Below the pieces are notes generated by a model. It was given only the letters and a program-made list of their open reading frames with translations. It had not been told where the DNA came from and ran no database searches. DNA of 64,000 bases. It comes from RUG11551 sp045586185 (GTDB taxonomy: Bacteria > Planctomycetota > Planctomycetia > Pirellulales > Thermoguttaceae). The DNA lies in assembly GCA_045586185.1 (NCBI GenBank), contig JAZMZV010000056.1, forward strand, positions 1 through 64,000, in the 5' to 3' direction. Made by a program: the position numbers and the translations under genes. Shown piece by piece: positions 44,552-53,523 of this stretch (position 1 is its first letter; the number at the start of each line of letters is the position of its first letter).

Positions 44552-44908
44552 ATGTCATACAAAGCAATTCACAAATTCGCTCACATCAGCGCCCAAAAGG
44601 TTCGTCCGTTTGCGGATATCATTCGCGGTCAATACGCTTTGGAAGCTGTTGACGCCTTGAAATTTTTCCCAAATCGCGGCGCTCGAATGTTGGAAAAGGT
44701 TCTCAAAAGCGCTATTGCCAACGCGGAAGACCGACATGTAACAGACCTGGACGCGCTTGTCGTTGTTGACGCTCGCGTTGACGGTGGACCTCGCATGATT
44801 AAGCGCATGCGTCCGAAGTCTCGTGGAATGGCTTCCGTCATTGTCAAGGAAATTTCACATTTGAGCGTCACGCTTGAAAGTGAATCCGAAATTGAGGCTA
44901 ACGATTAG
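44552..44908 (+). CDS. rplV: 50S ribosomal protein L22
   Basis: Exit-tunnel protein. 118 residues. AHISAQKVRP, ANAEDRHVTDLDAL and the beta-hairpin loop DGGPRMIKRMRPKSRGM are conserved. AAAGGT precedes the ATG. Confidence 0.96.
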   Translation: MSYKAIHKFAHISAQKVRPFADIIRGQYALEAVDALKFFPNRGARMLEKVLKSAIANAEDRHVTDLDALVVVDARVDGGPRMIKRMRPKSRGMASVIVKEISHLSVTLESESEIEAND

Positions 44909-44964
44909 TACTTGTAAATAGCAAAAAGTTTATACCAGACGAGAGTCTAAAAGAGATTTGAATT

Positions 44965-45687
44965 ATGGGACAGAAAGTCAACCCTACAGGATATCGCACG
45001 GGAGTTTTCCTTGGCTGGAAGAGTCGGTGGTACGCTAACAAGCGAGAGTTTGCCGATCTGCTGGTCGAAGACTTCAAAATCCGTCAGTTCATCAAGACTC
45101 GTAAGAACAACGTTGGTCGCGCGATGTATCCGATGATCTCGAAAATCGAGATTGAACGTACACGAGATGAAGTCAAGGTAATTCTTTTCTCCGCTCGTCC
45201 CGGTCAGTTGATCGGTCCGAAAGGCGAAAAGGTTGAAGCTCTTCAGAACGAACTTCAGAAGATTACTGGTCGTCGAATCAATCTTACGATTTCTGAGATT
45301 AAACGACCTGAATTGAACGCTCAGCTCGTAGCCGAAGACATTGGCGAACAGTTGATCAAACGCGCCAGTTTCCGCCGCGCCATGAAAAAGGCGATGGAAC
45401 TTACCATGAAGGAAAAGGACGGCGCCAAAGGAATTAAGATTCAGTTGTCCGGCCGATTGGGCGGAGCTGATATGGCTCGTACGGAAAAAGCGATTGAGGG
45501 TTCGATTCCTCTGTCGACGTTGCGTGCGAATATTGATTACGGTTTTTGTGAAGCAAAAATTGCTCAGGGACATATCGGAATTCAAGTCTGGATAAACCTG
45601 GGCGCTTTCAGTGAGGACAATAACGATGGCAAATATGCCCAAGAGAGTAAAGCATCGAAAGGAACAAAGAAGACGGCTAAGAGGTAA
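44965..45687 (+). CDS. rpsC: 30S ribosomal protein S3
   Basis: mRNA-entry protein with a KH domain. 240 residues. GQKVNPTGYRTG start, the GxxG loop in RPGQLIGPKGEKVEAL and RLGGADMARTE are conserved. The C-terminal tail (SEDNNDGKYAQESK...) overlaps rplP by 62 bp in another frame. Confidence 0.97.
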   Translation: MGQKVNPTGYRTGVFLGWKSRWYANKREFADLLVEDFKIRQFIKTRKNNVGRAMYPMISKIEIERTRDEVKVILFSARPGQLIGPKGEKVEALQNELQKITGRRINLTISEIKRPELNAQLVAEDIGEQLIKRASFRRAMKKAMELTMKEKDGAKGIKIQLSGRLGGADMARTEKAIEGSIPLSTLRANIDYGFCEAKIAQGHIGIQVWINLGAFSEDNNDGKYAQESKASKGTKKTAKR

Positions 45688-46042
45688 TGCCTCTCGCGGC
45701 AACCGCGTCGTCTTTGGAGACTTTGGATTGCAAACGCTGCAGGCTGGATGGATTCCAGCGGCAACAATCGAAGCCGGCCGTATCGCTGCTCAACAATATC
45801 TTCGCGGCGAGGGCAGACTGTTTGTAAGAATATTCCCGACCAAACCGATTTCCAGCACTCCGTTGGAAACTCGTATGGGAAAAGGAAAAGGCGAACCCGA
45901 ATATTGGGCAGCTGTAGTTCGCACCGGAACGATTTTGTATGAGATCGGCGGTACAACTGAAGAAGCAGCGCGCATGTGCTTGGCCCGTTTGGCGCACAAA
46001 ATGCCCGTCCCGGTTCGAATGGTATCGCGTCGAGTAATGTAA
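45626..46042 (+). CDS. rplP: 50S ribosomal protein L16
   Basis: Binds near the A-site tRNA. 138 residues from the ATG at 45626 (MANMPKRVKHRK); the family usually begins near MPKRVK, so the ATG at 45635 is the alternative. GTGAGG lies 10 bp upstream. GDFGLQTLQAGWI and the loop RMGKGKGEPEYW are conserved. The start lies inside rpsC, giving an unusually long overlap that implies translational coupling. Confidence 0.95.
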   Translation: MANMPKRVKHRKEQRRRLRGNASRGNRVVFGDFGLQTLQAGWIPAATIEAGRIAAQQYLRGEGRLFVRIFPTKPISSTPLETRMGKGKGEPEYWAAVVRTGTILYEIGGTTEEAARMCLARLAHKMPVPVRMVSRRVM

Positions 46043-46096
46043 TTTGAGCATCGTCCTAAATTTTTGGACGCCTAATAAAGAAAAGCGAGAAGTAAA

Positions 46097-46306
46097 ATGT
46101 CATTAACGAAAACATCCGAACTTCGCGAGATGAGCGACGAACAGCTCAATGCGACTTTAGCAGAAGCCCGCAATGCGATGTTTCGTCTTCGGATCAAGTC
46201 CCAGATGGAACGTCTGGACACTCCGACCGAATTGCTGAAGAATCGCAAACTTATCGCAAAGATTAAAACCGTCCAGAGAGAGCGCGAGCTTGGTTTGGGC
46301 AAATAG
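46097..46306 (+). CDS. rpmC: 50S ribosomal protein L29
   Basis: Small helical exit-site protein. 69 residues with ELREMSDEQL and the basic LLKNRKLIAKIKTVQRE helix. GAGAAG precedes the ATG. Confidence 0.95.
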   Translation: MSLTKTSELREMSDEQLNATLAEARNAMFRLRIKSQMERLDTPTELLKNRKLIAKIKTVQRERELGLGK

Positions 46307-46379
46307 TTGTTTCGCAAAATTTATACGTCGTCAGTAATTCTGGCGGCGCGGAAAATTACAAGAAAACAAAGGTATAAAA

Positions 46380-46667
46380 ATGCCGAAGAAGTTGTTTATT
46401 GGTCTGGTTACCTCCGACAAAATGGATAAAACGCGTCGCGTTGAAATTTCGCGACTGGAAAAGCATCCTAAGTATGGGAAGTACATCAAACGCAAGACGG
46501 TCTGCATTACCCATGACGAAAACAACGAGTCCAAGACGGGCGACATGGTCGAAATTGAAGAATCTCGTCCTATGTCCAAAATGAAGCGTTGGAATCTCGT
46601 TCGCATCGTTGAGAAGGGCGAAGTTATCGATATTTCGGCTCTTCGTGCAGCGGCGCAGGGTAAATAA
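46380..46667 (+). CDS. rpsQ: 30S ribosomal protein S17
   Basis: Early 30S assembly protein. 95 residues with GLVTSDKMDKTRRVEI and SKMKRWNLVRIVEKGEV. AAAGGT precedes the ATG. Confidence 0.95.
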   Translation: MPKKLFIGLVTSDKMDKTRRVEISRLEKHPKYGKYIKRKTVCITHDENNESKTGDMVEIEESRPMSKMKRWNLVRIVEKGEVIDISALRAAAQGK

Positions 46668-46752
46668 TTCGTCAGGCGGTGCGATGTCGTTGTAACAGGC
46701 GGCATTCGTCAACGACAATTAAAGTAATTTAACAATATGTTAAGGTGTTAAA

Positions 46753-47121
46753 ATGATTCAGATGCAAACGCGGCTTACTGTAGCCGACAACACGGGCGCC
46801 AAAGAGTTGATGTGCATCAAGGTTCTCGGCGGAACTCACAAACGATGCGCCAAGTTGGGCGAAGTTATTGTTTGTTCCGTTAAGAGCGTTATTCCTGGCA
46901 GCAACATCCAGAAAGGCTCAGTTGTCAAAGCGGTAATCGTTCGTACAAAGTCTCCGGTTCGCCGTGCAGATGGCAGTTATGTTCGTTTCGACAGCAACGC
47001 CGCGGTAATTATTGATAAAGACAATAATCCTCGTGGAACCCGTATTTTTGGGGCTGTTGCTCGTGAACTGCGCGAACGCAATTTTATGAAAATTATTTCC
47101 CTTGCCAGCGAGGTTGTGTGA
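46753..47121 (+). CDS. rplN: 50S ribosomal protein L14
   Basis: Subunit-bridge protein and RsfS docking site. 122 residues, normal. MIQMQTRLTVADNTGAKEL start and GTRIFGAVARELRERNFMKI end. The TGA stop overlaps the ATG of rplX (TGATG). Confidence 0.97.
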   Translation: MIQMQTRLTVADNTGAKELMCIKVLGGTHKRCAKLGEVIVCSVKSVIPGSNIQKGSVVKAVIVRTKSPVRRADGSYVRFDSNAAVIIDKDNNPRGTRIFGAVARELRERNFMKIISLASEVV

Positions 47122-47465
47122 TGAGAATTAAAGTTAACGATACTGTAGAAGTTATCACCGGCAAAAACAAAGGCAAGCGCGGCAAGGTCATGAGTATCGA
47201 CCGTAAAAGCGGACGCGCAATTGTTGCCGGAATCAATCAGGTCAGCAAGCACGTCAAGCCGAGTCAGCGTAACCCGCGAGGCGGCATTCTGAAGATTGAG
47301 CAGCCTATTCAGCTTTCAAACATCATGTTTGTTTGCCCGTTGTGCGGCAAAGCGACAAAGCTTGGCGCTCGATTCAACGATGAAGGAACCAAAGAATTGT
47401 TCTGCAAAAAGTGCGCTGCGACAGTTCAGACTGTCAAAGGCGAAAAGGCTAAAGCAGGCAAATAG
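47121..47465 (+). CDS. rplX: 50S ribosomal protein L24
   Basis: Assembly initiator of the large subunit. KOW motif IKVNDTVEVITGKNKGKRGK. Carries two CxxC pairs (CPLC and CKKC) in the C-terminal half, so it is probably a zinc-ribbon version, known from many bacteria. ATG at 47121 overlaps the rplN stop; a GTG one codon earlier is possible. Confidence 0.96.
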   Translation: MRIKVNDTVEVITGKNKGKRGKVMSIDRKSGRAIVAGINQVSKHVKPSQRNPRGGILKIEQPIQLSNIMFVCPLCGKATKLGARFNDEGTKELFCKKCAATVQTVKGEKAKAGK

Positions 47466-47532
47466 TTTACAATACGGCGCTTAACGACGTTCGGCGCCCG
47501 GATTGGCATAGAACTCCAACCGAAGGAATAAA

Positions 47533-48087
47533 ATGGAACCCCGTTTATTAACAAAGTACAAGCAGGAAATCGTTCCTGAACTGAAAAAACAGTTGGGGCG
47601 CGAAAACCCGATGTCGATTCCGAAATTGGAAAAGATCGTAGTCAACATGGGCGTTGGAAGCGCGATTAACGAAAAGAAGCACCTTGAGGAAGCTGTTGAA
47701 GCGATGAGCCTCATTACCGGTCAGAAACCGGTTGTTACGTGTGCGAAAAAGTCCATTGCCAACTTCCATCTTCGTGAAGGACAGGCGATTGGCTGCAAAG
47801 TTACGCTTCGTGGCGCGAGAATGTACGAATTTTTGGATCGTTTGATTTCTTATGCGATTCCTCGAGTTCGCGACTTCCGCGGTCTTAACCCCAGCGGTTT
47901 TGACGGTCGCGGCAACTACAACCTGGGACTTACCGAACAGTTGGTATTCCCGGAGTTGAATCCTGACAAATTCGTCCGTCCGCAAGGTTTAAATATCACC
48001 ATGGTTACGAACGTTCCCAGCGACGAAGAAGCTCGTTTGCTGTTGAAATTGTTCGGAATGCCTTATAAAACAGATAACAAGAAATAA
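47533..48087 (+). CDS. rplE: 50S ribosomal protein L5
   Basis: Binds 5S rRNA and contacts the P-site tRNA. 184 residues. MGVGSAINEKK, TGQKPVVTCAKKSIANF and RGNYNLGLTEQLVFPE are conserved. GAAGGA lies 5 bp before the ATG. Confidence 0.97.
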   Translation: MEPRLLTKYKQEIVPELKKQLGRENPMSIPKLEKIVVNMGVGSAINEKKHLEEAVEAMSLITGQKPVVTCAKKSIANFHLREGQAIGCKVTLRGARMYEFLDRLISYAIPRVRDFRGLNPSGFDGRGNYNLGLTEQLVFPELNPDKFVRPQGLNITMVTNVPSDEEARLLLKLFGMPYKTDNKK

Positions 48088-48099
48088 GGAATCATCAGA

Positions 48100-48285
48100 A
48101 TGGCTAGTAAGTCGAAAATAGCAAAAGCGAATCGCGCGCCGAAGTTCATGACGCGCAAAGAAAGTCGCTGTAAGCTTTGCGGTCGTCCGCGCGCGGTTTA
48201 TCGCAAATTTGGATTATGTCGTATCTGTTTCCGCAAGTTGGCGGATCAGGGTTTGATTCCTGGTGTTAAAAAGGCAAGCTGGTAA
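48100..48285 (+). CDS. rpsN: 30S ribosomal protein S14, zinc-binding type
   Basis: Type Z S14 of 61 residues with CKLCGRPRAVYRKFGLCRIC, i.e. four Cys zinc ligands. It starts 12 bp after rplE. Confidence 0.96.
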   Translation: MASKSKIAKANRAPKFMTRKESRCKLCGRPRAVYRKFGLCRICFRKLADQGLIPGVKKASW

Positions 48286-48299
48286 AGGGATAAAATACT

Positions 48300-48695
48300 A
48301 TGATGACCGACCCCATCGCTGATATGTTAACTCGTATCCGCAATGCAGTGCGCGTAGAACGATCTCACGTCGATTTGCCGTACTCAAATATTAAAAAAGG
48401 TATTGCAGACGTCCTCAAGAGTGAAGGATACATTTGGGACTGGGAAGTTATTGAAGCTCAGCCTTGCAATACACTTCGTCTGACGCTTAAATATGGCCAG
48501 AATGGCGAAAAAGTTATTCGTCACATCAAACGGCTCAGCAAGCCGGGCCGCCGCATTTACAGCTCTTCATCGGAACTCAAACCGGTTTTGAACGGATTGG
48601 GAATTACCGTAATCAGCAGCTCAAGCGGCGTTGTCAGCGATCGCGTTGCCCGTCAAAAGAACATTGGCGGCGAAGTTTTGTGTGAAGTTTGGTAA
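48300..48695 (+). CDS. rpsH: 30S ribosomal protein S8
   Basis: Central-domain protein; represses the spc operon in E. coli. 131 residues with MTDPIADMLTRIRNAV start and the SSSSGVVSDRVARQKNIGGE end. ATG codons at 48300 and 48303 are both possible. A 112-bp gap with a GGCGCC palindrome precedes rplF. Confidence 0.96.
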   Translation: MMTDPIADMLTRIRNAVRVERSHVDLPYSNIKKGIADVLKSEGYIWDWEVIEAQPCNTLRLTLKYGQNGEKVIRHIKRLSKPGRRIYSSSSELKPVLNGLGITVISSSSGVVSDRVARQKNIGGEVLCEVW

Positions 48696-48807
48696 TCTGA
48701 TTTTCGGATCGCGGCGTTCGTTTGGGCGCCGCAGTCGAAAGTCGCGATATTGAGGGATAGGCAGAAAACCTCATATTGTTTATTTTTTATGTCAAAGGAT
48801 TATATCC

Positions 48808-49347
48808 ATGTCACGTATTGGAAAAAAGCCCGTTGAAATTCCCGCCGGAGTTAAGGTAAAGATTGAAAACGGGATTGTTGAACTTGAAGGTCCCAAAGGC
48901 AAACTGTCGTTGACCGTTCCTCCGAAGGTTGACGTTGTCTTTGAAGACAATACTCTCAAAGTGAGCATTTCGGCTGAAGATCGTCAGACTCGCGCGTTCT
49001 TTGGTCTGACCCGCGCTCTGTTAGCCAACAACGTCATTGGCGTTTCAAAGGGATACGAACGCAAGCTCCAGCTGGTCGGAACCGGTTACATTGCCGCCGT
49101 TCAGGGAACTCAGCTTCAGCTTCGCGTTGGTTTTGCCAACGAAATTCACGTTGAAATCCCGGCTGATCTGAAGGTTACATGCCCCAACCAGCAAGCGATT
49201 GTTATTCAGGGCATTGACAAGCAGCGCGTAACCAACTTCGCCGCTTCCGTTCGAGCGATTCGCAAGCCGGAACCCTATCTGGGCAAAGGCATTCGTTACG
49301 AAAACGAACAGGTTCGCCGCAAGGAACGCAAGAACGTTGGTAAATAA
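48808..49347 (+). CDS. rplF: 50S ribosomal protein L6
   Basis: Stalk-base protein. 179 residues. SRIGKKPVEIPAGVKV start, GVSKGYERKLQLVGTGY and the conserved end KPEPYLGKGIRYENE. AAAGGA precedes the ATG. Confidence 0.97.
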   Translation: MSRIGKKPVEIPAGVKVKIENGIVELEGPKGKLSLTVPPKVDVVFEDNTLKVSISAEDRQTRAFFGLTRALLANNVIGVSKGYERKLQLVGTGYIAAVQGTQLQLRVGFANEIHVEIPADLKVTCPNQQAIVIQGIDKQRVTNFAASVRAIRKPEPYLGKGIRYENEQVRRKERKNVGK

Positions 49348-49384
49348 CGTTGCGTTTTAACGCTATCCGGTACAGGATGCGATA

Positions 49385-49410
49385 AAAAGACAATAAATTT
49401 ATCGTCTTTT
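49385..49410. promoter_or_regulatory. AT-rich palindrome in the rplF-rplR gap
   Basis: AAAAGACAATAAATTTAT then CGTCTTTT: a 26-bp near-perfect palindrome with one mismatch, in a 180-bp gap that is unusual for this operon. It could be an attenuator, a processing site or a protein-binding site. Confidence 0.45.
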
Positions 49411-49527
49411 GCCCTTGTGGGGGTCATTCCCAAAATCGTAAAAGACGGTAAAATACAACAGATTGTATGGAACCAATCAAACGTTTATAATTCGGGGTTG
49501 CCCTGAATTGAAAGAAAAGGTATAATT

Positions 49528-50004
49528 GTGGAACATTGCAAAGCTAAAGGAATTGTACGCAAACGACGAACGTTCAGAGTCAGTAACCACATTAAGTCGG
49601 TTTCTTCTCGACCTCGTTTGTGTGTTTATCGCAGTTTGAAACACATTTACGTACAACTTATCGACGATAATACGCATACGACAATTGCCAGCGCTTCAAC
49701 GCAAGACAAGGCGATTTGCGGTGAAGGCGTTTACGGCGGCAACTGCGCTGCTGCGGCTCTTGTTGGCAAGGCGATTGCGGAACGCGCGTTGGCAGCTGGC
49801 GTTAAAGAAGCTGCTTTTGATCGTCGCGGATACAAATATCACGGACGTTTGGCGGCTCTGGCAGACGCAGCTCGCGACGCTGGTCTGAACCTCGGCGCTA
49901 AAGGCGATAACGCTCCGAAGAAAGTTGCCGCCCAGTCTGGCGCAGCGAAGAAAGCCGCTAAGGCGGAAGCGAAAGCCGCTAAAGCCAAGGGAGCTAAAAA
50001 ATAA
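49528..50004 (+). CDS. rplR: 50S ribosomal protein L18 with long C-terminal tail
   Basis: 5S rRNA-binding protein. GTG start with GAAAGG upstream. Core (about residues 1-117) has RLCVYRSLKHIYVQLIDD, and AAFDRRGYKYHGRL before an Ala/Lys-rich tail of about 40 residues (QSGAAKKAAKAEAK...). The usual length is about 117-122, so the tail is extra. Confidence 0.95.
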   Translation: MEHCKAKGIVRKRRTFRVSNHIKSVSSRPRLCVYRSLKHIYVQLIDDNTHTTIASASTQDKAICGEGVYGGNCAAAALVGKAIAERALAAGVKEAAFDRRGYKYHGRLAALADAARDAGLNLGAKGDNAPKKVAAQSGAAKKAAKAEAKAAKAKGAKK

Positions 50005-50046
50005 CCTCAATCGAAATCATAACCATTTAGAAATAGGCGAAATAGC

Positions 50047-50526
50047 ATGTCTTCAGAACATCAAAACGAACTGGAATCAAAAACAGTCTGCGTCCGTCGG
50101 TGCTCAAACGTAGTCAAAGGCGGTAAACGCTACAGCTTTGCGGCTATGGTAGTTGTTGGCGACGGCAAAGGTAAAGTTGGTTGGGGTTACGGCAAAGCCA
50201 ATGAAGTTCCCCCCGCAGTAGACAAGGCGACCAAAGACGGAACCCGCAGTCTGGTTGACATCTCCCTTGACGGAACGACCATTCCGCATCAGGTAATTGG
50301 AGAATTCGGCTCGGCGAAAGTCGTTATGGTTCCCGCCCGTCCTGGTACTGGTATTATTGCTGGAGCTGCAGTCCGCGCGGTTTGCGAAGCTGCTGGCATC
50401 CACGACATTCTTACCAAGAGTTATGGCACAAGTAACGCAATGAACCTCGTCAAAGCGGCGATTGCCGGTTTGCAGAGCGTTCGTTCCAAGCAAGAAGTTG
50501 AACGTCTTCGAGGAGTATCGTTGTAA
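50047..50526 (+). CDS. rpsE: 30S ribosomal protein S5
   Basis: Decoding-accuracy protein. 159 residues. KVGWGYGKANEVPPAVDKAT and PGTGIIAGAAVRAVCEAAGI are conserved. Its stop TAA overlaps the ATG of rplO (TAATG). rpmD, normally next, is missing. Confidence 0.96.
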   Translation: MSSEHQNELESKTVCVRRCSNVVKGGKRYSFAAMVVVGDGKGKVGWGYGKANEVPPAVDKATKDGTRSLVDISLDGTTIPHQVIGEFGSAKVVMVPARPGTGIIAGAAVRAVCEAAGIHDILTKSYGTSNAMNLVKAAIAGLQSVRSKQEVERLRGVSL

Positions 50527-51023
50527 TGAATATCACAGAAGTAAATAAAGGCATTAGTAAAAACAAGTCCCGCAAACGCGTTGGTCGCGGAACTGGTTCC
50601 GGCATTGGCCGTTATGCTGGCCGCGGCGCCAAAGGCGATGGATCTCGTTCTGGTCATCACGATAAAGGAACGTTTGAAGGCGGTATGCTTCCGACCGTTC
50701 AGCGTATTCCGATGCGTGGATTCAACAATCAGTTTGCGGACGAAGTTTTCGCTGTCAACGTTGGCGATCTTGACGCAATATTCGAAGACGGCGAAGTCGT
50801 TTCCGTTGAAACGCTCAAAGAACTCGGGATCATCAAAAATTCTTTGGCAAAGAAATTTGTCGTTTTGAAGATTCTCGGCGTTGGCGAAATTACCAAAAAG
50901 CTGACCGTCAAGGCTCACAAGTTCAGCAAAACAGCGGCAGAAAAACTGACAGCTGCTGGCTGCACGATGGAAACCGCTGAACAACGCAAGCCGGTCGTTA
51001 AGAATAAAATGAGAGCTAAATAA
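50526..51023 (+). CDS. rplO: 50S ribosomal protein L15
   Basis: Late assembly protein. 165 residues. SRKRVGRGTGSGIGRYAGRG with AKGDGSRSGHHDKGTFEGG, and the GGMLPTVQRIPMRGF strand. The end of the gene is followed by an AT-rich hairpin (51019-51047). Confidence 0.96.
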   Translation: MNITEVNKGISKNKSRKRVGRGTGSGIGRYAGRGAKGDGSRSGHHDKGTFEGGMLPTVQRIPMRGFNNQFADEVFAVNVGDLDAIFEDGEVVSVETLKELGIIKNSLAKKFVVLKILGVGEITKKLTVKAHKFSKTAAEKLTAAGCTMETAEQRKPVVKNKMRAK

Positions 51024-51401
51024 GTATTTCCAAAACAGCTTATTTAGTTTTACGCGTGCCGACTGTGTTTTAAACCCAGTCGGCGTTGGCGTATGATAGA
51101 CATGACGATTTTTACCGTTATTTACGTCAGGATGGATAAAATAACAGGAAAATCGTTATCCTTTAGACAAGGTTTTAGTCGTTTAATTCCGTAATGAGGC
51201 GTCATTGGAGACATCCTCTGGAATGATAATACTTTTGGGTTAGCGGATTGAATGCGACGAAATTGAAATTTCGTTTTTGAAGCCTGTTCAGGGCGGCGTT
51301 TTTTCGCATGACTGCGTGATGAAGCAGTCGAATGAAAGTTGAATTTCGAGACAGTCAATTCGCCATACTGGTTATTATAACCCCACAAGGACGTATTAAA
51401 C
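51024..51401. other. rplO-secY spacer with hairpins
   Basis: 378 bp without a gene. It holds an AAATAAG...CTTATTT hairpin (51019-51047) over the rplO stop, GCCGACTG...CAGTCGGC (51058-51084), and a short CGAAAT-TGAA-ATTTCG stem followed by five T (51258-51278). A fresh promoter for secY is likely but I could not place it. Confidence 0.6.
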
Positions 51402-52778
51402 ATGTTGGAAAAAATCAGGGTAATCTTTAGCATACCAGAGCTTCGCAAGAAAATTTTGCTGACGCTTCTGTTTCTTATGGTTTTCCGCGTTGGATCCTGG
51501 ATTCAACTGCCGGTGATTGACCAGAGCAAATTGGGAAAATTTGCTGAGAATATGAATTCTGACAATCTGGGTGAATTGTTAAATACAGTTGCCATCTTCA
51601 GCGCCAGTGAAATTTCTCAAGCAACCATTTTTGGATTGGGAATCATGCCGTACATTTCGGCGTCCATTATTTTCCAGTTGTTGGGCAGCGTTTACGAACC
51701 CCTTAAAAAGCTTCAGAAAGAAGGCGAGACCGGACGTAAAAAGATTAACGAATGGACTCGATACGCTACAGTCATCATATGTTTGTTCCAGTCAGCAGCG
51801 TACTTGGGGTATCTTGCCAGCAGACCTGAAGGCTTGATTAATACTGCGTTTGTTTCACCAAATGGACATATTTATACGTCCTGGTGGTTGATGTCAATTT
51901 TGACTATGACCTGTGGAACCGCATTTTTGATGTGGATTGGAGAACAGATTGACGAATATGGCATTGGCAACGGCATCAGTTTGTTAATTATGGCTGGTAT
52001 TGTCGCGCGTATGCCTCGCGCCGCTTACGACATCTTTAGTCCTATTTATGAAAAAGGTTTGCAGATCAGTTCTGACGGCGGCGGCATCGGCGTTGACAAG
52101 CTGCTCGTTCTCGGATTCATGTTCGTTGCCGTTATTGCGGGCGTTGTATTTGTAACGCTCGGACAGCGTCGAATTCCAACGCAGACAGCCAAGCACGTTC
52201 GCGGTCGACGTCAGTTCGGCGGCAACCGTCAGTATCTTCCGCTTCGAGTCAATCAGGCGGGCGTTATGCCGATTATTTTCGCCAGCTCACTGTTGATGTT
52301 CCCGCAGCTGCTTTTCCGTTGGCTTCAGAGATATGGCTTTACCGGCTTCTGGGGAGACTTCGTTAACTTCTGCGCAGACTGCTTTGCTCGCGGCAGTTCG
52401 TTGTCGTACAATTTGATGTACATCGCTTTGATTTACTTCTTCTGCTATTTCTGGACTGCGATTACGTTCAACCCGCAGGACATGGCGGAAAACCTCAAAA
52501 ATTACGGCACGTTTATTCCTGGACACCGTCCTGGAAAGCGAACTGCTCATTACCTCGAAAAGGTTATGGTCAGAATTACATACGTTGGCGCAGCGTTCCT
52601 TGCAATCGTTGCAATTTTGCCGACCATTATTTCGTCTTACATGGGCGTTAGTTATGACGTATCCAGCTTCTTTGGCGGTACGGGATTGCTTATTGCCGTC
52701 AGCGTTGCATTTGACCTCGTTCAGAAGATTGACTCGCATCTTGTAATGAGAAATTACACGGGTCTGCTTCAGAAATAA
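51402..52778 (+). CDS. secY: Preprotein translocase subunit SecY
   Basis: Ten-helix channel of the Sec translocon; it exports the signal-peptide proteins of this window. 458 residues. FGLGIMPYISASIIFQLLGS, and GIGNGISLLIMAGI and the cytoplasmic loop GQRRIPTQTAKHVRG are conserved. AAGGAC precedes the ATG. Confidence 0.97.
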   Translation: MLEKIRVIFSIPELRKKILLTLLFLMVFRVGSWIQLPVIDQSKLGKFAENMNSDNLGELLNTVAIFSASEISQATIFGLGIMPYISASIIFQLLGSVYEPLKKLQKEGETGRKKINEWTRYATVIICLFQSAAYLGYLASRPEGLINTAFVSPNGHIYTSWWLMSILTMTCGTAFLMWIGEQIDEYGIGNGISLLIMAGIVARMPRAAYDIFSPIYEKGLQISSDGGGIGVDKLLVLGFMFVAVIAGVVFVTLGQRRIPTQTAKHVRGRRQFGGNRQYLPLRVNQAGVMPIIFASSLLMFPQLLFRWLQRYGFTGFWGDFVNFCADCFARGSSLSYNLMYIALIYFFCYFWTAITFNPQDMAENLKNYGTFIPGHRPGKRTAHYLEKVMVRITYVGAAFLAIVAILPTIISSYMGVSYDVSSFFGGTGLLIAVSVAFDLVQKIDSHLVMRNYTGLLQK

Positions 52779-52795
52779 GCTATAAAAATCTTTCA

Positions 52796-52834
52796 GTTCT
52801 TTCAATGCTGCATCCTCAGCGGCATTGAAAGAAC
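52796..52834 (+). terminator. Strong hairpin between secY and adk
   Basis: GTTCTTTCAATGC and its perfect complement GCATTGAAAGAAC enclose a 13-base loop that itself can pair. No T-run follows, so it may be a processing or attenuation structure rather than a terminator. Confidence 0.5.
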
Positions 52835-52960
52835 ATTTGAAATCGTTTAACGCGATTTCCTCTTGCAAGAAATAAAACGACAAGTTTCATTCGTCGTTTA
52901 TGAATAACGAGTTTTTAGTAAACAATTCCTCACCATTAACTGTACAGAAGGATTGCACTA

Positions 52961-53521
52961 ATGAGAATGGTTTTCATTGGCCCTCCGGGAGCGGGCAAGG
53001 GCACGCAGGCTGAACGTCTGATTAAGAAGTACAACATGGCTCATCTTTCCACCGGAGATATGCTCCGCGCAGCTCGAGACGCAAAGACTCCAGTTGGGCT
53101 TAAGGCTGAAGAATACATGTCTTCAGGAGCTTTGGTTCCGGACGACATCATCGTTTCGATCATTGAAGAACGTCTTGGACAGAGCGACTGTGACGGCGGT
53201 TATCTTCTCGACGGTTTCCCCCGAACGATTGCTCAGGCGGAAGCGTTAGATGAAATGCTTGCCAAGAAAGGCACGCCGCTTGACATCGTTTTGGAACTTC
53301 AGGTTCCGGAAGAAGAACTCTTTACCCGTTTGGCTGGCCGCGGCCGCGCGGACGACAATCCTGACACGATTCGCAATCGTCTGGTTGCTTATCGAAATCA
53401 GACTGCTCCGTTGCTGGAATACTACGGCAAATCCGGTCTGTTGAAGAGCGTTAACGGTTTGGGAACGATTGACGAGATTTTTGATCGCGTTGTCGAAGAG
53501 ATGGAAAAGGTTAATAAATAG
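52961..53521 (+). CDS. adk: Adenylate kinase, short form
   Basis: Interconverts ATP+AMP and ADP. 186 residues, lacking the long LID of E. coli Adk. P-loop GPPGAGKGTQAERL, STGDMLRA and DGFPRTIAQAEAL are visible; a short loop AGRGRADDNPDTIRNRL replaces the LID. Place between secY and map is the usual one. AGAAGGA precedes the ATG. Confidence 0.96.
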   Translation: MRMVFIGPPGAGKGTQAERLIKKYNMAHLSTGDMLRAARDAKTPVGLKAEEYMSSGALVPDDIIVSIIEERLGQSDCDGGYLLDGFPRTIAQAEALDEMLAKKGTPLDIVLELQVPEEELFTRLAGRGRADDNPDTIRNRLVAYRNQTAPLLEYYGKSGLLKSVNGLGTIDEIFDRVVEEMEKVNK

Positions 53522-53523
53522 TC

